NCBI RefSeq assembly: GCF_910583865.1
Contig: NZ_CAJTYX010000020.1
Span: forward strand, 14,385-51,211
Direction: 5' to 3'
From: an uncultured Muribaculum sp.
GTDB taxonomy: Bacteria > Bacteroidota > Bacteroidia > Bacteroidales > Muribaculaceae
Length of the DNA: 36,827 nt
Made by a program: the position numbers and the translations under genes. This document shows positions 14,754-22,878 of this stretch, in pieces. Each line of letters opens with the position of its first letter. Positions within the stretch are counted from its first letter, which is position 1. Below the pieces are notes generated by a model. It saw only the letters and a list, made by a program, of their open reading frames with translations, did not search any database and was not told where the DNA came from.

Positions 14754-15635
14754 CTATCTGATCTGGCCGCCGAGTATGTCGAGCAGCTCCGAGGTGATGG
14801 CCTGCTGGCGCAGCTTGTTGTATTCAAGCTGCAGCTGCTCGAGAAGTTTCTTTGCGTTGTCGTTGGCGCTCTGCATGGCCATGATGCGCGCGGCCTGCTC
14901 GCTGGCCACGTTCTCGGTGAATATCTCCTGCACCACCGAGAGGATGAACAGCGGGAGTACCGAGTTGAAGATAGTGTTGGCGTCAGGCTCGAAGATGTAG
15001 GGGCGGCACTGGACGGTGACGGAGTTGGCGGTAAGCGTCTCCTGCACCACCGGCAGAAGCTGCTCGGTGCGCAGGGTCTGGCGGCTCATGCTCTTGAAGT
15101 TCATGTACACGAGGTCGACCACGTCGACCTCGCCGTCGAGAAACTTCTGCTGGAGCGCCGAGGTGAACGCCTTCACCCCTTCGCCGTCGCTCTTGGCATG
15201 TATGTCACCGAGCGTCTCCACCTTTATCCCGTCGCCCTGAAGCTTGCGCACGGCCTTCACCATCTTGTTGCCCACGGGATAGAGGGTAATCTCCAGGGCC
15301 GAGCCGTAGCGCTCGCGCAGGGCGTTGACGCGCAGCAGCAGTCCCTTGAAGATATTGATGTTGTAGGCGCCGCAGAGACCGTCGTCGCTGCCCCACACGG
15401 CGATACCGGCACGGGCCACGTCGCGCGGCTGGGTGAGCGGCGAGCTGAATTCGGCATCGGCCGAAAGCAGGTTGCCCATGATGGTCTCGATCTGGCCGCG
15501 GAATGGGAGCAGACGGCGCAGCGACTGCTCGGCCTTGTGCATCTTGGCCGAGGAGATCATCTTCATGGCGCCGGTAATCTTCTCCGACGACTTGACCGAC
15601 CCGATGCGGCCCTTTAGTTCTCGCAGAGTTGCCAT
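14754..15635 (-). CDS. atpG: ATP synthase subunit gamma
   Basis: Central rotor shaft of F1, 293 residues. The N-terminal helix motif ATLRELKGRIGSVKSSEKITGAMKMISSAKMHKAE is characteristic, as are GLCGAYN in the middle and the C-terminal helix AARIMAMQSANDNAKKLLEQLQLEYNKLRQQAITSELLDI. Length is normal. It follows atpA by 66 nt, a gap that holds a hairpin, and is the last atp gene before nuoI. Confidence 0.96.
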   Translation of the reverse strand: MATLRELKGRIGSVKSSEKITGAMKMISSAKMHKAEQSLRRLLPFRGQIETIMGNLLSADAEFSSPLTQPRDVARAGIAVWGSDDGLCGAYNINIFKGLLLRVNALRERYGSALEITLYPVGNKMVKAVRKLQGDGIKVETLGDIHAKSDGEGVKAFTSALQQKFLDGEVDVVDLVYMNFKSMSRQTLRTEQLLPVVQETLTANSVTVQCRPYIFEPDANTIFNSVLPLFILSVVQEIFTENVASEQAARIMAMQSANDNAKKLLEQLQLEYNKLRQQAITSELLDILGGQIR

Positions 15636-15658
15636 TGTTGGTTATTGGGAAAGAAGCT

Positions 15659-15679
15659 GTGCGGAAAGCGTTTCCGCAC
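15659..15679 (-). other. Intercistronic hairpin between atpA and atpG
   Basis: GTGCGGAAA (15659-15667), GCG, then TTTCCGCAC (15671-15679) form a perfect 9-bp stem. No clear T-run follows on the minus strand. It could stabilise the 3' end of the atpA message or lower the amount of gamma (1 per enzyme) relative to alpha (3 per enzyme). That role is inference. Confidence 0.6.
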
Positions 15680-15701
15680 TGCCTCTGTCGGTTTCTTTTT
15701 A

Positions 15702-17279
15702 TCAGTTCTTGTAGCGGCTCGCTATCTCCTGTGCGGCCTGGGTGAGCTTGGCGGTCACGTCGTCGGTGAGCTGTCCGGCGGCGATGGCGTCGAGCACGTC
15801 CTTCTGGTACTTGGCGTGTACGAGCTGGAGGAACAGCTTCTGGAACTCGGCCACCTTGTCGAGCGGCACGTTCTCCAGCAGGCCTTTCGTGCCGCAGAAG
15901 ATCACGGCCACCTCCTCCTCGACGGCCATAGGCTCGTACTGGGGCTGGATGAGAAGCCGCTCGTTCTTGCGTCCCTTGTCGATGACACGGGCGGTCACCG
16001 GGTCGATGTCGCCGCCGAACTTGGTGAACGACTCCAGCTCGCGGAACTGCGCCTGGTCGATCTTCAGCGTGCCGGCGATCTTCTTCATCGGCTTGATCTG
16101 GGCGTTGCCGCCTACACGCGACACGGAGATACCCACATTGATGGCCGGGCGGATGCCTCGGTTGAATAGGGCGGTCTCAAGGAAGATCTGTCCGTCGGTG
16201 ATGGAGATGACATTGGTGGGGATGTAGGCCGACACGTCGCCTGCCTGCGTCTCTATGATGGGCAGCGCGGTAAGCGAGCCACCACCCTTCACCTTGTCCT
16301 TTAGCACGGCGGGGAGGTCGTTCATCGAGGAGGCCACCTCCTGGTTGTCGATAATCTTGGCGGCACGCTCGAGCAGACGGGAGTGGAGATAGAAGATATC
16401 GCCCGGATACGCCTCGCGGCCCGAAGGACGCTTCAGGATCAGCGAAATCTCACGATAGGCCACTGCCTGCTTCGAGAGGTCGTCGTAGACGATAAGCGCG
16501 TCGCGGCCGGTGTCGCGGAAATATTCTCCGATGGCCACGCCGGCAAACGGGGCATAGTAGCGCATCGACGCGGAGTCGGATGCGTTGGCGGCCACGATTA
16601 CCGTGTAAGGGAGAGCGCCGTTGTCGCGGAGGGTCTGCACAAGGGCGGCCACTGTCGACGCCTTCTGGCCGATGGCCACGTAGATACAGTAGACGGGCTT
16701 GCCCTCCTCGTAGTTCTTGCGCTGGTTGATGATGGTGTCTATGGCGATGGCGGTCTTGCCGATCTGGCGGTCGCCGATGATAAGCTCGCGCTGTCCGCGG
16801 CCTATGGGCACCATCGAGTCGATGGCCTTGATGCCGGTCTGTAGCGGCTGCTTCACGGGCTGGCGGAAGATGACGCCGGGAGCCTTGCGCTCCAGCGGCA
16901 TGAGCAGGCGCTCGCCGCTGATTGGTCCGGCGCCGTCGATAGGCTCGCCGAGCACGTTGATGACGCGACCCAAGAGGCCTTCGCCAACGGGCAGAGAGGC
17001 GATCTCGCCGGTGCGGCGCACGGTCATGTTCTCGGTCACGCGGTCGACGTTGTTGAGCAATATCACACCAACGTTGCTCTCTTCGAGGTTCATGGCAACG
17101 CCTTTCACGCCATTCTCGAACTCGACAAGCTCGTTGGCGCGCACATTTTCGAGTCCGTAGACGTGGGCCACGCCGTCGCCTACCTCAAGGACAGTACCAA
17201 CTTCTTCGAACGACACCTTGGAGTTGACGTTCTCAAGCTGTTGCTTTAATACTTCCGATATTTCGCTTGGGTTGATCAT
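15702..17279 (-). CDS. atpA: ATP synthase subunit alpha
   Basis: Regulatory, non-catalytic nucleotide-binding subunit of F1, 525 residues. The N-terminal beta-barrel holds VGDGVAHVYGLENV. The Walker A motif is GDRQIGKTAIA (169-179), and the arginine finger region is in the segment PAINVGISVSRVGGNAQ. The N-terminus INPSEISEVLKQQLE matches the helix that binds subunit delta. It lies between atpH (17 nt) and atpG (66 nt). Confidence 0.97.
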   Translation of the reverse strand: MINPSEISEVLKQQLENVNSKVSFEEVGTVLEVGDGVAHVYGLENVRANELVEFENGVKGVAMNLEESNVGVILLNNVDRVTENMTVRRTGEIASLPVGEGLLGRVINVLGEPIDGAGPISGERLLMPLERKAPGVIFRQPVKQPLQTGIKAIDSMVPIGRGQRELIIGDRQIGKTAIAIDTIINQRKNYEEGKPVYCIYVAIGQKASTVAALVQTLRDNGALPYTVIVAANASDSASMRYYAPFAGVAIGEYFRDTGRDALIVYDDLSKQAVAYREISLILKRPSGREAYPGDIFYLHSRLLERAAKIIDNQEVASSMNDLPAVLKDKVKGGGSLTALPIIETQAGDVSAYIPTNVISITDGQIFLETALFNRGIRPAINVGISVSRVGGNAQIKPMKKIAGTLKIDQAQFRELESFTKFGGDIDPVTARVIDKGRKNERLLIQPQYEPMAVEEEVAVIFCGTKGLLENVPLDKVAEFQKLFLQLVHAKYQKDVLDAIAAGQLTDDVTAKLTQAAQEIASRYKN

Positions 17280-17296
17280 TCTTGTTGTGTGGGGAT

Positions 17297-17842
17297 TTAC
17301 TTGCTAAGGAGATTGAGGCGCAGCTGCCGCAGCTCGCTCGCGAGCGATGCGTCGAGGCGCTCGGAATTGACATCGACCACGAAGCCTCCGATGATGGAGG
17401 GGTCGGTCAGGTGGGTATATTCGACCGTGGCGCCGGGGAGATGTCGTTCCACCAAAGCGTGCAGCTTGGCTGTCACTTCGGCGGGCATGTCGGCGGCAGT
17501 GACGATCTTCACCAGACAGATGTTGTTGGCGCGGCGGTAGATGTCGAGATAGCGCAGGGCGATGGCGCGCACCATGTCGATGCGGCGGTTCTCCACCAGC
17601 AGCTTCATGAAATCGGCAAAGACCGTGTCAGCGCTCTCTGCACCTGCCGCGGTGGAGAGCAACGCGGTCTTATCATCGGTAGCCACAAACGGATTCGCGA
17701 CCACCTCTTGCAGGCGCGGTTGCCCGGCAAAGGAGGCACACAGGCGTTTCATCAGCTCATACACCCGGGTGGCCGCCCCTTTCTCGAGGGCGAACTTGTA
17801 GAGTGCCTTGGCATAACGGTTGGGGATAAGACCTTGGTCCAT
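17297..17842 (-). CDS. atpH: ATP synthase subunit delta
   Basis: Peripheral-stalk connector between F1 alpha and the b dimer, 181 residues. Typical features are the N-terminal helix IPNRYAKALYKFALEKG and the C-terminal region with IGGFVVDVNSERLDASLASELRQLR. Sequence conservation is low in this family, but the size and the place between atpF (8 nt) and atpA (17 nt) fit. Confidence 0.94.
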   Translation of the reverse strand: MDQGLIPNRYAKALYKFALEKGAATRVYELMKRLCASFAGQPRLQEVVANPFVATDDKTALLSTAAGAESADTVFADFMKLLVENRRIDMVRAIALRYLDIYRRANNICLVKIVTAADMPAEVTAKLHALVERHLPGATVEYTHLTDPSIIGGFVVDVNSERLDASLASELRQLRLNLLSK

Positions 17843-17850
17843 GTCGGTTG

Positions 17851-18348
17851 TCAGTTGTTGGTTTCCATTTCATCGAGGAGCGAGTCGACGAGCTTGGTCT
17901 GCGCCTTGCGGTCGGCCATCTGTCCGCGCACTACCTTGGTGGCGATGTCGAGGGCGAAGGAGCTTACCTCGTCGCGGAACAGCTGGCGGGCTTCCTTCCT
18001 CTCCTGCTCGATCGACACCTTTGCGGCGTCCATCACCTTCTGTGCCTCCTTGGAGGCGGCTGTACGGGCTTCCTCGATTATCTCGGTTTTCATGCGGTCG
18101 GCCTCGCGGAGTATCTCGGCCTGCTGCTTGCGGGCTTCGTCTATATACTTTGCGGCCTCCTGGCGGGCGTTGTCAAGCTGCTCTTTGGCACTCTGCGCAT
18201 ACTCCACACCCTTGTCGATGAGGTCGGCGCGGTCGTCGATGCTCTTCATGATGGCAGGCCAGCCCCACTTCCACAATACGAAGAAGAGGATGGCGAATGC
18301 CACGAACATCCAGAATACCAGGCCGAATTCAGGCGTGAACAGTTCCAT
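17851..18348 (-). CDS. atpF: ATP synthase subunit b
   Basis: Peripheral stalk subunit, 165 residues, with one N-terminal membrane helix (FGLVFWMFVAFAILFFVLWKW, about residues 8-28) followed by a long charged amphipathic helix (about 35-150) that dimerises as a coiled coil. The WGWPAIMKSIDDR boundary is typical. It lies 15 nt after atpE and 8 nt before atpH. Confidence 0.95.
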   Translation of the reverse strand: MELFTPEFGLVFWMFVAFAILFFVLWKWGWPAIMKSIDDRADLIDKGVEYAQSAKEQLDNARQEAAKYIDEARKQQAEILREADRMKTEIIEEARTAASKEAQKVMDAAKVSIEQERKEARQLFRDEVSSFALDIATKVVRGQMADRKAQTKLVDSLLDEMETNN

Positions 18349-18363
18349 GGGAGATGCTGCTGA

Positions 18364-18615
18364 TTAGAGGAAGAATGCCAGCACGCAGACGATGACAGCG
18401 AAAAGAGCCACACCCTCGATAAGGGCGGCGATGACGATCATGTTGCTTCGGATATCGCCGGTGGCCTCGGGCTGACGGGCGATAGCTTCCATGGCAGCAC
18501 CGCCGATCTTGCCGATGCCGATACCTGCGCCGATTGCCGCGATGGCTGCGCCAAGACATGCTCCGATACCCTTGAGACCTGCGTCGATTGCTGCGATGAT
18601 TAATGCTGATAACAT
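18364..18615 (-). CDS. atpE: ATP synthase subunit c
   Basis: Proteolipid of the Fo rotor ring, 83 residues and two membrane helices. Helix 1 has the glycine-rich packing motif GAAIAAIGAGIGIG. The polar loop ARQPE (46-50) contacts F1. Helix 2 carries the ion-binding Glu67 in AALIEGVALF. The residue after Glu is Gly, without the Ser/Thr partner of sodium-type rings, so proton coupling is inferred. The 57-nt spacer upstream is very AT-rich, as is common before highly translated atpE genes. Confidence 0.96.
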   Translation of the reverse strand: MLSALIIAAIDAGLKGIGACLGAAIAAIGAGIGIGKIGGAAMEAIARQPEATGDIRSNMIVIAALIEGVALFAVIVCVLAFFL

Positions 18616-18672
18616 AATTGTGTAGGTTTTATGAGTTAATATTTTTTTGTTTACTGATTCGCTATGAGGAGA

Positions 18673-19890
18673 TTACCTTGTGGCCCGGTCGGCTTTGGCC
18701 GCCACCTGCGCGGGCTGCGGACGGGCATCGGCGGCATCATTCTTGGAGTGGTGGCCTTCTTCCTGCGCCAGCCCGATGAACACGGTAGAGAGCATCGTGA
18801 ACACATAGGCCTGGATGAAGCTCACAAGCACGTCGATCAGGAGCATGAACACCGAGAAGATCAGCGACACCACGAGCGTGCCTCCCGCGGCGGCAGCTCC
18901 GAGAGCGCCGAGGATGAAAATGAGCAGGGTGAGCACGATGACTATGATGTGGCCGCCCATCATGTTGGCGAACAGACGCACGGTGAGGGCCGCAGGCTTG
19001 GTGAACACTCCGAACAGCTCGATAACGGGCATGATGGGGAGGGGGAACTTGAGCCATAGGGGCACATCGGGCCAGAACACCTCTTTCCAGTAGTGCTTGG
19101 TGCCGAAGATGTTGACGATGAGGAACGTGATCAGCGACAGCACGAGCGTCACGGCGATGTTGCCGGTGATGTTGGCACCGCCGGGGAAAATCACCATCAG
19201 GCCAAGGAGGTTGGCCACGAGGATGAAGAAGAACACCGTCAGCAGGTATGGACCGAACTTGCGGCTCTTCTCGCCCAAAGTGGGCTTGATCACGCCGTAG
19301 TAAATAAACTGTATCAGGGCCTCGATGGCGCCGGTGGTGCGGCGCGGGGCTGTATAGCCCTTCTTGCGGTACCAGGCGGCCACGTCGAGCACCATCCACA
19401 TCACCAGCAGGCAGGCGATGAATATGGCGCATACATTCTTGGTGATGGATAGGTCGAGCGGGCGATATTCGGCCATCACTGTCTGGCCGTCGACCGTCTC
19501 GGGACGCATCCCCACGATCTTGTTGTGCCATTTGCTGTCATGGCCTCCGAGGCGGAAGGTCATCTCGACGCCGTCGCTGTCGGTCACGGTGTAGCTGTCG
19601 CCGTGGCTTATTCGCGACGAGCTGAAGCAATGCCAGTCGCCCTGATAGTCGCGCACGATTACCGGCAGCGGAATGCGCACGTGGTGGTTGAACGGCACTT
19701 CCCAGCCGTAGCCGTCGCCAAGGTGCTCGAAGATGATCTCCTTAGGGTTGATCTTCTTCTCCTCCGAGCGGCTCTCGGCCTCTTCCGCCTGGGCTTCCGC
19801 ACGCACCTCGGCCTCGTCGGCTGTCAGCGACAGCGGGGCGGGGAGCAGCACGGCCAGCAGGAGGGCAATTAGCAGGATGGTTCGTTTCAT
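18673..19890 (-). CDS. atpB: ATP synthase subunit a
   Basis: Stator channel subunit of Fo, 405 residues. It starts with a cleavable-looking signal peptide (MKRTILLIALLLAVLLPAPLSLTA), then a Glu-rich linker and a periplasmic extension of ~120 residues before the membrane domain. Long a subunits of this kind occur in Bacteroidetes. The essential stator arginine is Arg305 in LTVRLFANMMGGH. The tail after about residue 375 is hydrophilic. It starts 1 nt after the atpC stop. No atpI/atpZ-like gene is found between atpC and atpB or elsewhere in the atp block. Confidence 0.95.
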   Translation of the reverse strand: MKRTILLIALLLAVLLPAPLSLTADEAEVRAEAQAEEAESRSEEKKINPKEIIFEHLGDGYGWEVPFNHHVRIPLPVIVRDYQGDWHCFSSSRISHGDSYTVTDSDGVEMTFRLGGHDSKWHNKIVGMRPETVDGQTVMAEYRPLDLSITKNVCAIFIACLLVMWMVLDVAAWYRKKGYTAPRRTTGAIEALIQFIYYGVIKPTLGEKSRKFGPYLLTVFFFILVANLLGLMVIFPGGANITGNIAVTLVLSLITFLIVNIFGTKHYWKEVFWPDVPLWLKFPLPIMPVIELFGVFTKPAALTVRLFANMMGGHIIVIVLTLLIFILGALGAAAAGGTLVVSLIFSVFMLLIDVLVSFIQAYVFTMLSTVFIGLAQEEGHHSKNDAADARPQPAQVAAKADRATR

Positions 19891-19891
19891 A

Positions 19892-20125
19892 TCAATAGAT
19901 GCATACAGATATCACGTTGTTGTCGACATCGACGATGCCTCCGGCCACGTCGATGCGCCCCTCATGTCCCTCGTGGTCGTAGACCACCGGACCCGGCACA
20001 AGCGTGGAGATCAGCGAGGCGTGGCCCGGGAGCACCATGAACGTGCCTTCCGCGCCCGGCAGCGACACCTTACCCACTTCGCCCTCGAAGAGGACATCCT
20101 GTGCGGAGATTACTTTGAGCACCAT
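19892..20125 (-). CDS. atpC: ATP synthase subunit epsilon, beta-sandwich domain only
   Basis: Rotor subunit of F1 that binds gamma and the c-ring. The protein has 77 residues and consists only of the N-terminal beta-sandwich (VISAQDVLFEGEVGKVSLPGAEGTF, LPGHASLISTL). The C-terminal helical hairpin, which inhibits ATP hydrolysis in ~135-residue epsilon subunits, is missing. The gene is intact and short forms of this kind are usual in Bacteroidetes, so this is a lineage trait and not a truncation. It lies 40 nt after atpD and 1 nt before atpB. Confidence 0.93.
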   Translation of the reverse strand: MVLKVISAQDVLFEGEVGKVSLPGAEGTFMVLPGHASLISTLVPGPVVYDHEGHEGRIDVAGGIVDVDNNVISVCIY

Positions 20126-20165
20126 ATCTGCATGTATTGTTTAGTTGCCTTACAATAGGGTTGAC

Positions 20166-21668
20166 TTACTTCACTTCGGCGAGCATCTTCTTGCCCTTGG
20201 CGATAGCCTCGTCGATTGTGCCGACGTTGAGGAACGCCTGCTCGGGATATTCGTCCATCTCGCCGCTGAGGATCATCTTGAAACCTCGGATGGTCTCGCT
20301 CAGGGGCACCATGACGCCCGGCAGGCCGGTGAACTGCTCGGCAACGAAGAACGGCTGCGAGAGGAAACGCTGCGCGCGGCGTGCGCGTGCCACCACCAGC
20401 TTGTCCTCGTCCGACAGCTCGTCGACGCCGAGGATGGCGATGATGTCCTGAAGCTCGTTGTACTTCTGCAGCAGCTGCTTCACGGCCTGGGCGGTGTTGT
20501 AGTGGTCCTCGCCGATGATGTGGGGGTCGAGGATTCGCGATGTGGACTCCAGCGGGTCGACGGCAGGGTAGATGCCAAGCTCGGAAATCTTACGCGAGAG
20601 CACCGTGGTGGCGTCGAGGAAGCTGAAGGTGGTGGCGGGAGCCGGGTCGGTAAGGTCGTCGGCGGGCACGTAGATGGCCTGCACCGATGTGATCGAGCCC
20701 TGCTTGGTGGAGGTGATTCGCTCCTGGAGCGCACCCATCTCCGAGGCAAGCGTGGGCTGGTAGCCTACCGCCGATGGCATGCGGCCGAGAAGGGCCGACA
20801 CCTCCGAACCCGCCTGGGTGAATCGGAATATGTTGTCGATGAAGAGGAGGATGTCCTTACCGCCACCATCCTGGTCGCGGAACTGCTCCGCCACGGTCAG
20901 ACCGGTGAGGGCCACGCGCAGACGTGCGCCCGGCGGCTCGTTCATCTGGCCGAACACTAGCGCGGCCTGCGAGTCGGCCACCTGCTTCATGTCGACGTCG
21001 GCGAGATTCCACTCGCCCTTCTCCATACCTTTCTGGAATTTCTCGCCATATTTCATGACGCCGCTCTCGATCATCTCGCGCAACAGGTCGTTGCCCTCGC
21101 GGGTACGCTCGCCCACGCCGGTAAACACGGAGAATCCGTTGTGTCCCTTGGCGATGTTGTTGATAAGCTCCATGATGAGCACGGTCTTGCCCACGCCGGC
21201 ACCGCCGAAGAGGCCGATCTTGCCACCCTTGGAGTAGGGTTCGAGAAGGTCGATCACCTTGATGCCGGTGTAGAGGATCTCGGTGCCTATGGTGAGGTCG
21301 TCGAACGCGGGCGCCGGCTGGTGGATGGGTCGCAACGAGTCGCGGTCAAGTTCGGGCAGGTGGTCGATGGCGTCGCCGAGCACGTTGAGCAGGCGTCCTT
21401 TCACCTGGTCGCCGGTAGGCACGGCGATGGGTCGTCCGAGGTTCTCCACGCGCACTCCGCGCTGCAAGCCGTCGGTGCTTTCCATGGCCACGCATCTCAC
21501 GGTGTCCTCGCCGATGTGTTGCTCTACTTCGAGGATGAGGGCGGTGCCGTCATCCTTGGGGACACGCAGAGCCGTGTAGATAGGAGGGATGAGATTGTCG
21601 TCTCCTTCGAAGGTGACGTCGACCACAGGGCCGATCACCTGAGCTACTGTTCCGAATTTATCGCTCAT
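20166..21668 (-). CDS. atpD: ATP synthase subunit beta
   Basis: Catalytic subunit of F1, 500 residues. Walker A is GGAGVGKT (155-162), the catalytic Glu lies in GVGERTREGNDL, Walker B is ILLFIDNIFRF, and ALLGRMPSAVGYQPTLASEMG is the conserved loop. It is the first gene of the atp block and starts 54 nt after the nuoH stop. The spacer contains no TAnnTTTG box, so it appears to be read from the nuoA promoter. Confidence 0.97.
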   Translation of the reverse strand: MSDKFGTVAQVIGPVVDVTFEGDDNLIPPIYTALRVPKDDGTALILEVEQHIGEDTVRCVAMESTDGLQRGVRVENLGRPIAVPTGDQVKGRLLNVLGDAIDHLPELDRDSLRPIHQPAPAFDDLTIGTEILYTGIKVIDLLEPYSKGGKIGLFGGAGVGKTVLIMELINNIAKGHNGFSVFTGVGERTREGNDLLREMIESGVMKYGEKFQKGMEKGEWNLADVDMKQVADSQAALVFGQMNEPPGARLRVALTGLTVAEQFRDQDGGGKDILLFIDNIFRFTQAGSEVSALLGRMPSAVGYQPTLASEMGALQERITSTKQGSITSVQAIYVPADDLTDPAPATTFSFLDATTVLSRKISELGIYPAVDPLESTSRILDPHIIGEDHYNTAQAVKQLLQKYNELQDIIAILGVDELSDEDKLVVARARRAQRFLSQPFFVAEQFTGLPGVMVPLSETIRGFKMILSGEMDEYPEQAFLNVGTIDEAIAKGKKMLAEVK

Positions 21669-21722
21669 TGCTGTTATATGACGTTGAGGGAGGTTGTTAA
21701 AATCAATTTATGCGGTTGTGGA

Positions 21723-22802
21723 TCAGAAATGGAGTCCGTAGCACACCACGAGTACCATCAACACGAGGTTGACGAGGTTGATCGGGAGCAGGTACTTCCA
21801 CTCGAGTGCGAGGAGCTGGTCGATGCGCAGGCGCGGGAACGTCCATTTGAACCATATGATAATGAACGAGATTATGATCGCCTTCGCGATGAACCATATG
21901 GTCGACGGTATCCAGTCCATCACTCCGTTGAAGGCATCCCATCCGGGGATGTGCAACGGTGCCCAGCCTCCGAAGAAGAGGAGCGCCGCCACGCCGGAGA
22001 CGATGAAGAGATTGAGGTACTCGGCCAGGTAGAAGAAGCCGAAGTGGATACCGGAGTACTCCGTGTGGTAGCCTGCCGTAAGCTCGCTCTCGGCCTCGGG
22101 GAGGTCAAACGGGCCACGGTTGGTCTCCGCGGTGCCGGCGATTATGAATATCACGAAAGCGATGATGGCGGGAAGATGGCCCGAGAAGATGAACCACATG
22201 CCCTCGCTCTGCATCCGGCACATCTCGGAAATCGACATCGTGCCGGCGAAAGCGACCATTGTAATAACCGACAGGCCGAGCGAAAGTTCGTAGCTCACCA
22301 TCTGCGCGCCCGAACGGAGAGCACCGATGAGGGTGAACTTGTTGTTGGACGACCACCCGGCAAGCAGTATGCCCAGCACGCCTATCGAGCTGACAGCCAA
22401 CAGGAAGAAGATGCCGATATTGAAGTCGACAATCTGCACTCCGCTGCCCCACGGGAGCATCGAGAAGCATAGCATCGAGGCCAGGATGACCAGATAGGGG
22501 GCCAGGGCGAAGAGGAACTTGTCGATATGGTTGAGCGAGATAAGCTCCTTGATAAGGATCTTGAACATGTCGGCCACCGACTGCAGCACGCCCCATGGGC
22601 CTACGCGGTTGGGGCCGCGGCGGCACTGGAATGCGGCGCACACCTTGCGCTCGAAATAGATGTAGAAAAGTGCGAGCACCGAATAGGCCAGAAGGAGCAG
22701 CACGCCGATGAGCACACACTCAATGGTCACGGCCACCCAGGGTGCGCACCATGAAAGAAGCCACTGATCGAGCCACTCGGCTCCGTGAGATAGTTCTAAC
22801 AT
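21723..22802 (-). CDS. nuoH: NADH-quinone oxidoreductase subunit H
   Basis: Membrane subunit that docks the peripheral arm and forms the quinone chamber, 359 residues and eight helices expected. The hallmark loop FYIYFERKV...RRGPNRVGPWGVLQ (about 47-73) is present, as are AETNRGPFDLPEAESELTAGYHTEYSG and the C-terminal FKWTFPRLRIDQLL. It follows nuoCD by 76 nt. In most operons nuoI comes next; here atpD does. Confidence 0.96.
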   Translation of the reverse strand: MLELSHGAEWLDQWLLSWCAPWVAVTIECVLIGVLLLLAYSVLALFYIYFERKVCAAFQCRRGPNRVGPWGVLQSVADMFKILIKELISLNHIDKFLFALAPYLVILASMLCFSMLPWGSGVQIVDFNIGIFFLLAVSSIGVLGILLAGWSSNNKFTLIGALRSGAQMVSYELSLGLSVITMVAFAGTMSISEMCRMQSEGMWFIFSGHLPAIIAFVIFIIAGTAETNRGPFDLPEAESELTAGYHTEYSGIHFGFFYLAEYLNLFIVSGVAALLFFGGWAPLHIPGWDAFNGVMDWIPSTIWFIAKAIIISFIIIWFKWTFPRLRIDQLLALEWKYLLPINLVNLVLMVLVVCYGLHF

Positions 22803-22878
22803 ATATCTTGTTGTTCTTTGTATTCTTCTTTACTTGAACTGATTACAGTATGCAGCTGAATGGACACGACCGTCTATG

